Origin: Alentia gelatinosa
Lineage: Eukaryota; Annelida; Polychaeta; Phyllodocida; Polynoidae
Direction of reading: 5' to 3'
Length of the DNA: 64,000 bases
NCBI GenBank assembly: GCA_950022655.1
Contig: OX465584.1
Location: forward strand, 44,002,723-44,066,722
Shown here: positions 34,201 through 47,000 of the stretch, piece after piece
Layout of the letters: each line of letters begins with the position of its first letter
Position numbering within the stretch: the first letter of the stretch is position 1
The notes under the pieces: model-generated
What the model saw: only the letters and a program-made list of their open reading frames with translations
Told to the model about the DNA's origin: nothing
Database searches by the model: none
Translations under genes and position numbers: made by a program

Positions 34201-36336
34201 TTTACTGTGCGATGATGGCTAAGTTCCGACTTTTTAACGTGGAAAAGTGTAGAAGTCTGACCTTTTACTGTGCAATGATGGCTTAGCCCTTACTTTTTAA
34301 CGTGGAAAAGTGTAGAAGTCTGACTTTTTACTGTGCAATAATGGCTAAGCCCTTAATTTTCACTGCGGAAAAGTGTCAAAGTCTGACCTTTTACCTGGCA
34401 ATGACGGCTAAGCTCTGACTTTTTGCTGTGGAAAAGTGTGGAAATCTGACCTTTTACTGTGCAATGACAGCTAAGCCCCGACTCTTCACTGTGAAAAAAT
34501 GTTAAATTCTGACCTCTTATCATGCAATGACAGCTAACCTCTTACTTTATACTGTGATAATGTTTAGAAGTCTGAACTTTTACCATGCAATGACAGCTAT
34601 ATAAGCCCTGACTTTTTACCATGGAAAAGTGTCAAAGTCTGGCCTTTTACCGTGCAATGACAGTTTAGCCCTGACTTTTCGCAGTGCAAAAATCTTAAAG
34701 TCTAACCTTTTACCGTGCAATGCAGCTAAGCTCTTACTTTTTACCGGATAAAGTTTAGAAGTATGAACTTTCACTGTGCAATGACAGCTAAGTCCTGACT
34801 ATTCACTGTGGAAAAATGTTTAAAGTCTGACTTTTTACTGTGCGATGATCGCTAAGTTCTGACTTTTTAATGTGGAAAAGTGTATAAGTCTGACCTTTTA
34901 CCGTACAGTGACGGCTAAGCCCTGACTCTTCACTGTGGAAAAATGTTAAATTCTGACCTCTTTTCGTGCAATGACAGCTAACCTCTTACTTTATACTGTG
35001 ATAATGTTTAGAAGTCTAAACTTTAACCATGCAAGGACAGCTATATAAGCCCTGCGGTTCACGGTGAAAGTGTCAAAGTCTGGCCTTTTACCGTGCAATG
35101 ACGGATAAGCCCTTACTTTTCGCAGTTCAAAAATGTGCGTCTAACCTTTTACCGTGCAATGACGGCTAAGCTCTTACTTTTTACTGTGATAAAGTTTAGA
35201 AGTATGAACTTTCACTGTGCAATGACAGCTAAGCCCTGACTATTCACTGTGGAAAAATGTTTAAGTCTGACTTTTTACTGTGCAATGATCGCTAAGCTCT
35301 TACTTTTCACTGTGATAGAGTGTAGAAGTATGAACTTTCACTGTGCAATGACAGCTAAGCCCTGACTATCTACTGTGGAAAAATGTTTAAGTCTGACTTT
35401 TTACTGTGCGATGATGGCTAAGTTCCGACTTTTTAACGTGGAAAAGTGTAGAAGTCTGACCTTTTACTGTGCAATGATGGCTTAGCCCTTACTTTTTAAC
35501 GTGGAAAAGTGTAGAAGTCTGACTTTTTACTGTGCAATAATGGCTAAGCCCTTACTTTTCACTGCGGAAAAGTGTCAAAGTCTGACCTTTTACCGTGCAA
35601 TGACGGCTAAGCTCTGACTTTTTGCTGTGGAAAAGTGTAGAAATCTGACCTTTTACTGTGCAATGACAGCTAAGCCCTGACTCTTCACTGTGGAAAAATG
35701 TTAAATTCTGACCTCTTATCATGCAATGACAGCTAACCTCTTACTTTATACTGTGATAATGTTTAGAAGTCTGAACTTTTACCATGCAATGACAGCTATA
35801 TAGGCCCTGACGTTTCACCGTGAAAAAGTGTCAAAGTCTGGCCTTTTACCGTGCAATGACGGCTAAGCTCTTACTTTTTACCGGATAAAGTTTAGAAGTA
35901 TGAACTTTCACTGTGCAATGACAGCTAAATCCTGACTTTTTACTGTGGAAAAGTGTAGAAATCTGACCTTTTACTCTGCAATGACAGCTAAGCCCTGACT
36001 CTTCAATGTGGAAAAATGTTAAATTCTGACCTCTTATCATGCAATGATTGCTATATAAGCCCTGACGTTTCACCTTGGAAAAATGTACAAGTCTGACCTT
36101 TTACCATACAATGATGGCTAAGCTCTGACTTCACCATGTAAAAGTGTCAAAGGCTGACCTTTTACCGTACAATGATGGCTAAACCCTGACTTTTCACTGT
36201 GGAAAAGTGTCTAAGTCTGACCTTTTACCATGCAATGACGGCTAAGCTCTGACTTTTTGCTGTGGAAAAGTGTAGAAATCTGACCTTTTACTGTGCAATG
36301 ACAGCTAAGCCCTGACTCTTCACTGTGGAAAAATGT

Positions 36337-38860
36337 TAAATTCAGACCTCTTATCGTGCAATCACAGCTAACCTCTTACTTTATACTGTGATAATGTTTA
36401 GAAGTCTGAACTTTTACCATTCAATGACAGCTATATAAGCCCTGACTTTTCACGGTGGAAAAGTGTCAAAGTCTGGCCTTTTACGTGCAATGACGGCTAA
36501 GCTCTTACTTTTTACCGGATAAAGTTTAGAAGTATGAACTTTTACTGTGCAATGAAAGCTAAGCCCTGATGCTTCACCGTGGTAAAATGTAGAAGTCTGA
36601 CTTTTTGCTGTCCATGATCGCTTAGTTCTGACTTTTTTAAGTGGAAAAGTGTAGAAGTCTGACCTTTAACCGTACAATGACGGCTAAGCCCGGACTCTTC
36701 ACTGTGGAAAAATCTTTAAGTCTGACCTTTTACTGTGCGATGATGGCTAAGTTCTGACTTTTTACCGTGATAAAGTTTAGAAGTATGAACTTTCACCGTG
36801 CAATGACGGCTAAGCCCTTACTTTTCACTGTGGAAAAGGGTCAAAGTCTGACCTTTTACCGTGCAATGACGGCTAAGCTCTGACTTTGTACTGTGGAAAA
36901 GTGTAGAAATCTGACCTTTTACTGTGCAATGACAGCTAAGCCCTGACTCTTCACTGTGGAAAAATGTTAAATTCTGACCTCTTATCGTGCAATTACAGCT
37001 TACCTCTTACTTTATACTGTGATAATGTTTAGAAGTCTGAACTTTTACCATTCAATGACAGCTATATAAGCCCTGACTTTTCACGGTGGAAAAGTGTCAA
37101 AGTCTGGCCTTTTACGTGCAATGACGGCTAAGCTCTTACTTTTTACCGGATAAAGTTTAGAAGTATGAACTTTTACTGTGCAATGACAGCTAAGCCCTGA
37201 TGCTTCACCGTGGAAAAATGTAGAAGTCTGACTTTTTGCTGTCCATGATCGCTTAGTTCTGACTTTTTTAAGTGGAAAAGTGTAGAAGTCTGACCTTTAA
37301 CCGTACAATGACGGCTAAGCCCGGACTCTTCACTGTGGAAAAATCTTTAAGTCTGACCTTTTACTGTGCGATGATGGCTAAGTTCTGACTTTTTACCGTG
37401 ATAAAGTTTAGAAGTATGAACTTTCACCGTGCAATGACGGCTAAGCCCTTACTTTTCACTGTGGAAAAGGGTCAAAGTCTGACCTTTTACCGTGCAATGA
37501 CGGCTAAGCTCTGACTTTGTACTGTGGAAAAGTGTAGAAATCTGACCTTTTACTGTGCAATGACAGCTAAGCCCTGACTCTTCACTGTGGAAAAATGTTA
37601 AATTCTGACCTCTTATCGTGCAATTACAGCTTACCTCTTACTTTATACTGTGATAATGTTTAGAAGTCTGAACTTTTACCATTCAATGACAGCTATATAA
37701 GCCCTGACTTTTCACGGTGGAAAAGTGTCAAAGTTTGGCCTTTTACGTGCAATGACGGCTAAGCTCTTACTTTTTACCGGATAAAGTTTAGAAGTATGAA
37801 CTTTTACTGTGCAATGACAGCTAAGCCCTGATGCTTCACCGTGGAAAAATGTAGAAGTCTGACTTTTTGCTGTCCATGATCGCTTAGTTCTGACTTTTTT
37901 AAGTGGAAAAGTGTAGAAGTCTGACCTTTAACCGTACAATGACGGCTAAGCCCGGACTCTTCACTGTGGAAAAATCTTTAAGTCTGACCTTTTACTGTGC
38001 GATGATGGCTAAGTTCTGACATTTTACCGTGATAAAGTTTAGAAGTATGAACTTTCACCGTGCAATGACGGCTAAGCCCTTACTTTTCACTGTGGAAAAG
38101 GGTCAAAGTCTGACCATTTGCCATGCAATGACGGCTAAGCTCAGACTTTGTACTGTGGAAAAGTGTAGAAATCTGACCTTTTACTGTGCAATGACAGCTA
38201 AGCCCTGACTCTTCACTGTGGAAAAATGTTAAATTCTGACCTCTTATCGTGCAATTACAGCTTACCTCTTACTTTATACTGTGATAATGTTTAGAAGTCT
38301 GAACTTTTACCATGCAATGACAGCTATATAAGCCCTGACTTTTCAACGTGGAAAAGTGTCAAAGTCTGGCCTTTTACCGTGCAATGACAGTTAAGCCCTG
38401 ACTTTTCGCAGTGCAAAAATGTTAAAGTCTAACCTTTTACCGTGCAATGACGGCTAAGCTCTTACTTTTCACTGTGATAAAGTTTAGAAGTATGAACTTT
38501 CACTGTGCAATGACAGCTATGCCCTGACTATTCACTGTGGAAAAATGTTTAAGTCTGACTTTTTACTGTGCGATGATGGCTAAGTTCCGACTTTTTAACG
38601 TGGAAAAGTGTAGAAGTCTGACCTTTTACTGTGCAATGATGGCTTAGCCCTTACTTTTTAACGTGGAAAAGTGTAGAAGTCTGACTTTTTACTGTGCAAT
38701 AATGGCTAAGCCCTTACTTTTCACTGCGGAAAAGTGTCAAAGTCTGACCTTTTACCGTGCGATGACGGCTAAGCTCTGACTTTTTGCTGTGGAAAAGTGT
38801 AGAAATCTGACCTTTTACTGTGCAATGACAGCTAAGCCCCGACTCTTCACTGTGAAAAAA
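36337..38860 (+). repeat. 631-bp higher-order repeat, four units (set 2)
   Basis: The TAAATTC(T/A)GACCTCTTATCG landmark occurs at 36,337, 36,968, 37,599 and 38,230, each 631 bp apart. This is one unit more than in the first 16.7-kb copy, and it explains the offset jump from 16,296 to 16,928. The first unit differs by CAGACC and by CAATCACAGCTAACC in place of CAATTACAGCTTACC. Confidence 0.85.
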
Positions 38861-40856
38861 TGTTAAATTCTGACCTCTTATCATGCAATGACAGCTAACC
38901 TCTTACTTTATACTGTGATAATGTTTAGAAGTCTGAACTTTTACCATGCAATGACAGCTATATAAGCCCTGACTTTTTACCATGGAAAAGTGTCAAAGTC
39001 TGGCCTTTTACCGTGCAATGACAGTTTAGCCCTGACTTTTCGCAGTGCAAAAATCCTAAAGTCTAACCTTTTACCGTGCAATGCAGCTAAGCTCTTACTT
39101 TTTACTGGATAAAGTTTAGAAGTATGAACTTTCACTGTGCAATGACAGCTAAGTCCTGACTATTCACTGTGGAAAAATGTTAAATTCTGACCTCTTTTCG
39201 TGCAATGACAGCTAACCTCTTACTTTATACTGTGATAAAGTTTAGAAGTCTAAACTTTAACCATGCAAGGACAGCTATATAAGCCCTGCGGTTCACGGTG
39301 AAAGTGTCAAAGTCTGGCCTTTTACCGTGCAATGACGGATAAGCCCTTACTTTTCGCAGTGCAAAAATGTGCGTCTAACCTTTTACCGTGCAATGACGGC
39401 TAAGCTCTTACTTTTTACTGTGATAAAGTTTAGAAGTATGAACTTTCACTGTGCAATGACAGCTAAGCCCTGACTATTCACTGTGGAAAAATGTTTAAGT
39501 CTGACTTTTTACTGTGCAATGATCGCTAAGCTCTTACTTTTCACTGTGATAGAGTGTAGAAGTATGAACTTTCACTGTGCAATGACAGCTAAGCCCTGAC
39601 TATCTACTGTGGAAAAATGTTTAAGTCTGACTTTTTACTGTGCGATGATGGCTAAGTTCTGACTTTTTAACGTGGAAAAGTGTAGAAGTCTGACCTTTCA
39701 CTGTGCAATGATGGCTTAGCCCTTACTTTTTAACGTGGAAAAGTGTAGAAGTCTGACTTTTTACTGTGCAATAATGGCTAAGCCCTTACTTTTCACTGCG
39801 GAAAAGTGTCAAAGTCTGACCTTTTACCGTGCAATGACGGCTAAGCTCTGACTTTTTGCTGTGGAAAAGTGTAGAAATCTGACCTTTTACTGTGCAATGA
39901 CAGCTAAGCCCTGACTCTTCACTGTGGAAAAATGTTAAATTCTGACCTCTTATCATGCAATGACAGCTAACCTCTTACTTTATACTGTGATAATGTTTAG
40001 AAGTCTGAACTTTTACCATGCAATGACAGCTATATAGGCCCTGACGTTTCACCGTGAAAAAGTGTCAAAGTCTGGCCTTTTACCGTGCAATGACGGCTAA
40101 GCTCTTAATTTTTACCGGGAAGTTTAGAAGTATGAACTTTTACTGTGCAATGACAGCTAAGCCCTGACGCTTCACCGTGGAAAAAATGTAGAAGTCTGAC
40201 TTTTTGCTGTCCATGATCGCTTAGTTCTGACTTTTTTAAGTGGAAAAGTGTAGAAGTCTGACCTTTTACCATACAATGACAGCTAAGCCCTGACTCTTCA
40301 CTGTGGAAAAATCTTTAAGTCTGACCTTTTACTGTGCGATGATGGCTAAGTTCTGACTTTTTACCGTGATAAAGTTTAGAAGTATGAACTTTCACCGTGC
40401 AATGACGGCTAAGCCCTTACTTTTCACTGTGGAAAAGGGTCAAAGTCTGACCTTTTACCGTGCAATGACGGCTAAGCTCTGACTATGTACTGTGGAAAAG
40501 TGTAGAAATCTGACCTTTTACTGTGCAATGACAGCTAAGCCCTGACTCTTCACTGTGGAAAAATGTTAAATTCTGACCTCTTATCGTGCAATCACAGCTT
40601 ACCTCTTACTTTATACTGTGATAATGTTTAGAAGTCTGAACTTTTACCATGCAATGACAGCTATATAAGCCCTGACTTTTCAACGTGGAAAAGTGTCAAA
40701 GTCTGGCCTTTTACCGTGCAATGACAGTTTAGCCCTGACTTTTCGCAGTGCAAAAATGTTAAAGTCTAACCTTTTACCGTGCAATGACGGCTAAGCTCTT
40801 ACTTTTTACCGGATAAAGTTTAGAAGTATGAACTCTCACTGTGCAATGACAGCTAA

Positions 40857-42580
40857 GTCCTGACTATTCACTGTGGAAAAATGTTTAAAGTCTCACTTTT
40901 TGCTGTTCGATGATCGCTAAGTTCTGACTTTTTAACGTGGAAAAGTGTATAAGTCTGACCTTTTACCGTACAATGACGGCTAAGCCCTAACTCTTCACTG
41001 TGGAAAAATCTTCTGTCTGACCTTTTACTGTGCAATGACAGCTAAGCCCTGACTCTTCACTGTGGAAAAATGTTAAATTCTGACCTCTTTTCGTGCAATG
41101 ACAGCTAACCTCTTACTTTATACTGTGATAATGTTTAGAAGTCTAAACTTTAACCATGCAAGGACAGCTATATAAGCCCTGCGGTTCACGGTGAAAGTGT
41201 CAAAGTCTGGCCTTTTACTGTGCAATGACGGATAAGCCCTTACTTTTCGCAGTGCAAAAATGTGCGTCTAACCTTTTACCGTGCAATGACGGCTAAGCTC
41301 TTACTTTTTACTGTGATAAAGTTTAGAAGTATGAACTTTCACTGTGCAATGACAGCTAAGCCCTGACTATTCACTGTGGAAAAATGTTTAAGTCTGACTT
41401 TTTACTGTGCAATGATCGCTAAGTTCTGACTTTTTAGCATGGAAAAGTGTACAAGTCTGACCTTTTACCGTACAATGACGGCTAAGCCCTTACTTTTCAC
41501 TGTGCAAAAGTGTCAAAGTCTGACCTTTTACCGTGCAATGACGGCTAAGCTCGGACTTTTTGCTGCGGAAAAGTGTAGAAATCTGACCTTTTACTGTCCA
41601 ATGACAGCTAAGCCCTGACGTTTCACCGCGGAAAAATGTAGAAGTCTGACTTTTTACTGTGCGATGATCGCTTTGTTCTGACTTTTTAAAGTGTAAAAAT
41701 ATAGAAGTCTGACCTTTTACAGTACAATGACTGCTAAGCCCTGACTCTTCACTGTGGAAAAATCTTTAAGTCTGACCTTTTACTGTGAAATGATGGCTAA
41801 GCTCAGACTTTTTAGTGGAAAAGTGTACAAGTCTGAACTTTTACTGTGCAATTACAGCTAAGCTCTGACTTTTTACCATGGAAAAGTGTAGAAGTCTGAC
41901 CTCTTACCGTACAATGACGGCTGAGCCCTGACTCTTCGCTGTAGCAAATTTGTTTAAGTCTGACCTTTTACTGCTTAATGTCAGCTAAGGTCTGATCTTT
42001 CACTATGGACATGTGTCAAAGTCTGACCTTTTCCGTGCAATGACGGCTAAGCTCTGACTTTCACCATGGAAAAGTGTCAAAGGCTGACCTTTTACTGTGC
42101 AATGACGGCTAAGCTCTGACTTTGTCCTGTGAAAAAGTGTAGAAGTCTGACCTTTTACCGTGCAATGACGGCTAAGCCCTAACTTTTCGCAATGCAAAAA
42201 TGTTAGTCTAACCTTTTACCGTGCATTGACAGCGAAGCCCTTACTTTTTACCGTGATAAAGTTTAGAAGAATGAACTTTCACTGTGCAATGACAGCTAAG
42301 CCCTGACTTTTTACTGTGGAAAAGTGTAGAAATCTGACCTTTTACTCTGCAATGACAGCTAAGCCCTGACTCTTCAATGTGGAAAAATGTTAAATTCTGA
42401 CCTCTTATCATGCAATGATTGCTATATAAGCCCTGACGTTTCACCTTGGAAAAATGTAGAAGTCTGACCTTTTACCATACAATGATGGCTAAGCTCTGAC
42501 TTCACCATGTAAAAGTGTCAAAGGCTGACCTTTTACCGTACAATGATGGCTAAGCCCTGACTTTTCACTGTGGAAAAGTG
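40857..42580 (+). repeat. Segment repeated 2,965 bp downstream, first copy
   Basis: About 1.7 kb including the word ATCTTCTGTCTGACC (41,011) recurs at 43,820-45,545 with an offset of 2,963-2,965. The two diverge where the first reads GTCAAAGTCTGACCATTTGC and the second reads GTCTAAGTCTGACGTTTTAC. This is an older repeat than the 10,033-bp one, because both of its copies are included in each 10,033-bp copy. Confidence 0.75.
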
Positions 42581-43819
42581 TCAAAGTCTGACCATTTGCC
42601 ATGCAATGACGGCTAAGCTCAGACTTTTTGCTTCGGAAAAGTGTAGAAATCTGACCTTTTACTGTGCAATGACAGCTAAGCCCTGACGCTTCACCGTGTA
42701 AAAATGTAAAAGTCTGACTTTTTACTGTGCGATGATCGCTTAGTTCTGACTTTTCACCGTGGAAAAATGTAGAAGTCTGACCTTTTACCATGCAATGACG
42801 GCTAAGCTCTGACTTTTTGCTGTGGAAAAGTGTAGAAATCTGACCTTTTACTGTGCAATGACAGCTAAGCCCTTACTCTTCACTGTGGAAAAATGTTAAA
42901 TTCTGACCTTTCATCGTGTAATGACAGCTAACCTCTTACTTTATACCGTGATAATGTTTAGAAGTCTGAACTTTTACTATGCAATGACAGCTATATACGC
43001 CCTGACGTTTCACCGTGAAAAAGGGTCAAAGTCTGGCCTTTTACCGTGCAATGACGGCTAAGCTCTTACTTTTTACCGGATAAAGTTTAGAAGTATGAAC
43101 TTTTACTGTGCAATGATAGCTAAGCCCTGACGCTTCACCGTGGAAAAATGTAGAAGTCTGACTTTTTACTGTCCATGATCGCTTAGTTCTGACTTTTTTA
43201 AGTGGAAAAGTGTAGAAGTCTTACCTTTTACCGTACAATGACGGCTAAGCCCTGACTCTTCACTGTGGAAAAAATCTTTAAGTCTGACCTTTTACTGTGC
43301 GATGATGGCTAAGTTCTGACTTTTTACCGTGATAAAGTTTAGAAGTATGAACTTTCACCATGCAATGACGGCTAAGCCCTTACTTTTCACTGTGGAAAAG
43401 GGTCAAAGTCTGACCTTTTACCGTGCAATGACGGCTAAGCTCTGACTATGTACTGTGGAAAAGTGTAGAAATCTGACTTTTTACTGTGCAATGACAGCTA
43501 AGCCCTGACTCTTCACTGTGGAAAAATGTTAAATTCTGACCTCTTATCGTGCAATCACAGCTTACCTCTTACTTTATACTGTGATAATGTTTAGAAGTCT
43601 GAACTTTTACCATGCAATGACAGCTATATAAGCCCTGACTTTTCAACGTGGAAAAGTGTCAAAGTCTGGCCTTTTACCGTGCAATGACAGTTTAGCCCTG
43701 ACTTTTCGCAGTGCAAAAATGTTAAAGTCTAACCTTTTACCGTGCAATGACGGCTAAGCTCTTACTTTTTACCGGATAAAGTTTAGAAGTATGAACTCTC
43801 ACTGTGCAATGACAGCTAA

Positions 43820-45545
43820 GTCCTGACTATTCACTGTGGAAAAATGTTTAAAGTCTGACTTTTTACTGTGCGATGATCGCTAAGTTCTGACTTTTTAACG
43901 TGGAAAAGTGTATAAGTCTGACCTTTTACAGTACAATGACGGCTAAGCCCTGACTCTTCACTGTGGAAAAATCTTCTGTCTGACCTTTTACTGTGCAATG
44001 ACAGCTAAGCCCTGACTCTTCACTGTGGAAAAATGTTAAATTCTGACCTCTTTTCGTGCAATGACAGCTAACCTCTTACTTTATACTGTGATAATGTTTA
44101 GAAGTCTAAACTTTAACCATGCAAGGACAGCTATATAAGCCCTGCGGTTCACGGTGAAAGTGTCAAAGTCTGGCCTTTTACTGTGCAATGACGGATAAGC
44201 CCTTACTTTTCGCAGTGCAAAAATGTGCGTCTAACCTTTTACCGTGCAATGACGGCTAAGCTCTTACTTTTTACTGTGATAAAGTTTAGAAGTATGAACT
44301 TTCACTGTGCAATGACAGCTAAGCCCTGACTATTCACTGTGGAAAAATGTTTAAGTCTGACTTTTTACTGTGCAATGATCGCTAAGTTCTGACTTTTTAG
44401 CATGGAAAAGTGTATAAGTCTGACCTTTTACCACACAATGACGGCTAAGCCCTTACTTTTCACTGTGGAAAAGTGTCAAAGTCTGACCTTTTACCGTGCA
44501 ATGACGGCTAAGCTCGGACTTTTTGCTGCGGAAAAGTGTAGAAATCTGACCTTTTACTGTCCAATGACAGCTAAGCCCTGACGTTTCACCGCGGAAAAAT
44601 GTAGAAGTCTGACTTTTTACTGTGCGATGATCGCTTTGTTCTGACTTTTTAAAGTGGAAAAGTATAGAAGTCTGACCTTTTACAGTACAATGACTGCTAA
44701 GCCCTGACTCTTCGCTGTGGAAAAATCTTTAAGCCTGACCTTTTACTGTGAAATGATGGCTAAGCTCAGACTTTTTACAGTGGAAAAGTGTACAACTCTG
44801 AACTTTTACTGTGCAATTACAGCTAAGCTCTGACTTTTTACCATGGAAAAGTGTAGAAGTCTGACCTCTTACCGTACAATGACGGCTAAGCCCTGACTCT
44901 TCGCTGTGGCAAATTTGTTTAAGTCTGACCTTTTACTGTTTAATGTCAGCTAAGCTCTGATCTTTCACTATGGACATGTGTCAAAGTCTGACCTTTTCCG
45001 TGCAATGACGGCTAAGCTCTGACTTTCACCATGGAAAAGTGTCAAAGGCTGACCTTTTACTGTGCAATGACGGCTAAGCTCTGACTTTGTCCTGTGAAAA
45101 AGTGTAGAAGTCTGACCTTTTACCGTGCAATGACGGCTAAGCCCTAACTTTTCGCAATGCAAAAATGTTAGTCTAACCTTTTACCGTGCATTGACAGCTA
45201 AACCCTTACTTTTTACCGTGATAAAGTTTAGAAGAATGAACTTTCACTGTGCAATGACAGCTAAGCCCTGACTTTTTACTGTGGAAAAGTGTAGAAATCT
45301 GACCTTTTACTCTGCAATGACAGCTAAGCCCTGACTCTTCAATGTGGAAAAATGTTAAATTCTGACCTCTTATCATGCAATGATTGCTATATAAGCCCTG
45401 ACGTTTCACCTTGGAAAAATGTAGAAGTCTGACCTTTTACCATACAATGATGGCTAAGCTCTGACTTCACCATGTAAAAGTGTCAAAGGCTGACCTTTTA
45501 CCGTACAATGATGGCTAAGCCCTGACTTTTCACTGTGGAAAAGTG
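43820..45545 (+). repeat. Segment repeated 2,965 bp, second copy
   Basis: Second member of the pair beginning at 40,857. It carries private variants such as CACACAATGACGG near 44,432 and TACAACTCTGAAC near 44,792. These recur 10,033 bp later in the next large copy. Confidence 0.75.
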
Positions 45546-47000
45546 TCTAAGTCTGACGTTTTACCATGCAATGACGGCTAAGCTCTGACTTTTTGCTATG
45601 GAAAAGTGTAGAAATCTGACCTTTTACTGTGCAATGACAGCTAAGCCCTGACTCTTCACTGTGGAAAAATGTTAAATTCTGACCTTTCATGGTGTAATGA
45701 CAGCTAACCTCTTACTTTATACTGTGATAATGTTTAGAAGTCTGAACTTTTACCATGCAATGACAGCTATATAGGCCCTGACGTTTCACCGTGAAAAAGT
45801 GTCAAAGTCTGGCCTTTTACCGTGCAATGACGGCTAAGCTCTTACTTTTTACCGGATAAAGTTTAGAAGTATGAACTTTAACTGTGCAATGACAGCTAAG
45901 CCCTGACGCTTCACCGTGGAAAAATGTAGAAGTCTGACTTTTTACTGTCACTGATCGCTTAGTTCTGACTTTTTTAAGTGGAAAAGTGTAGAAGTCTGAC
46001 CTTTTACCATACAATGACGGCTAAGCCCTAACTCTTCACTGTGGAAAAATCTTTAAGTCTGACCTTTTACTGTGCGATGATGGCTAAGTTCTGACTTTTT
46101 ACCGTGATAAACTTTAGAAGTATGAACTTTCACCGTGCAATGACGGCTAAGCCCTTACTTTTCACTGTGGAAAAGGGTCAAAGTCTGACCTTTTACCGTG
46201 CAATGACGGCTAAGCTCTGACTTTGTACTGTGGAAAAGTGTAGCAATCTGACCTTTTACTGTGCAATGACAGCTAAGCCCTGACTCTTCACTGTGGAAAA
46301 ATGTTAAATTCTGACCTCTTATCGTGCAATTACAGCTTACCTCTTACTTTATACTGTGATAATGTTTAGAAGTCTGAACTTTTACCATGCAATGACAGCT
46401 ATATAAGCCCTGACTTTTCAATGTGGAAAAGTGTCAAAGTCTGGCCTTTTACCATGCAATGACAGTTTAGCCCTAACTTTTCGCAGTGCAAAAATGTTAG
46501 TCTAACCTTTTACCGTGCAATGACGGCTAAGCTCTTACTTTTTACCGGATAAAGTTTAGAAGTATGAACTTTCACTGTGCAATGACAGCTAAGTCCTGAC
46601 TTTTTACTGTGGAAAAGTGTAGAAATCTGACCTTTTACTCTGCAATGACAGCTAAGCCCTGACTCTTCAATGTGGAAAAATGTTAAATTCTGACCTCTTA
46701 TCATGCAATGATTGCTATATAAGCCCTGACGTTTCACCTTGGAAAAATGTAGAAGTCTGACCTTTTACCATACAATGATGGCTAAGCTCTGACTTCACCA
46801 TGTAAAAGTGTCAAAGGCTGACCTTTTACCGTACAATGATGGCTAAGCCCTGACTTTTCACTGTGGAAAAGGGTCAAAGTCTGACCTTTTACCGTGCAAT
46901 GACGGCTAAGCTCTGACTTTGTACTGTGGAAAAGTGTAGAAATCTGACCTTTTACTGTGCAATGACAGCTAAGCCCTGACTCTTCACTGTGGAAAAATGT

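Larger units (their letters stand above)
26894..43821 (+). repeat. 16.7-kb tandem duplication, second copy (16,928 bp)
   Basis: Copy of 10,180-26,893. It keeps the 24 bp that copy one lost near 13,167. It lacks ~442 bp corresponding to about 15,661-16,103 (junction near 32,405). It carries one additional 631-bp unit. The arithmetic closes: 16,714 + 24 - 442 + 632 = 16,928. Scattered single-base differences (for example 14,356 against 31,094, and 14,453 against 31,191) show it is a real diverged copy rather than the same sequence read twice. Confidence 0.85.
36820..46852 (+). repeat. 10,033-bp tandem duplication, first copy
   Basis: Landmarks throughout (36,968, 42,003, 42,241, 42,489, 44,968, 45,817, 46,510) recur exactly 10,033 bp later, with no net insertion or deletion. 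The left boundary lies between 36,820 and 36,837, from the last mismatch (CTTACTTTT against CTGACTTTT) to the shared GAAAAGGGTCAAAG word. The copy is pure satellite and straddles the end of the second 16.7-kb copy, so this duplication is younger. Confidence 0.88.
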
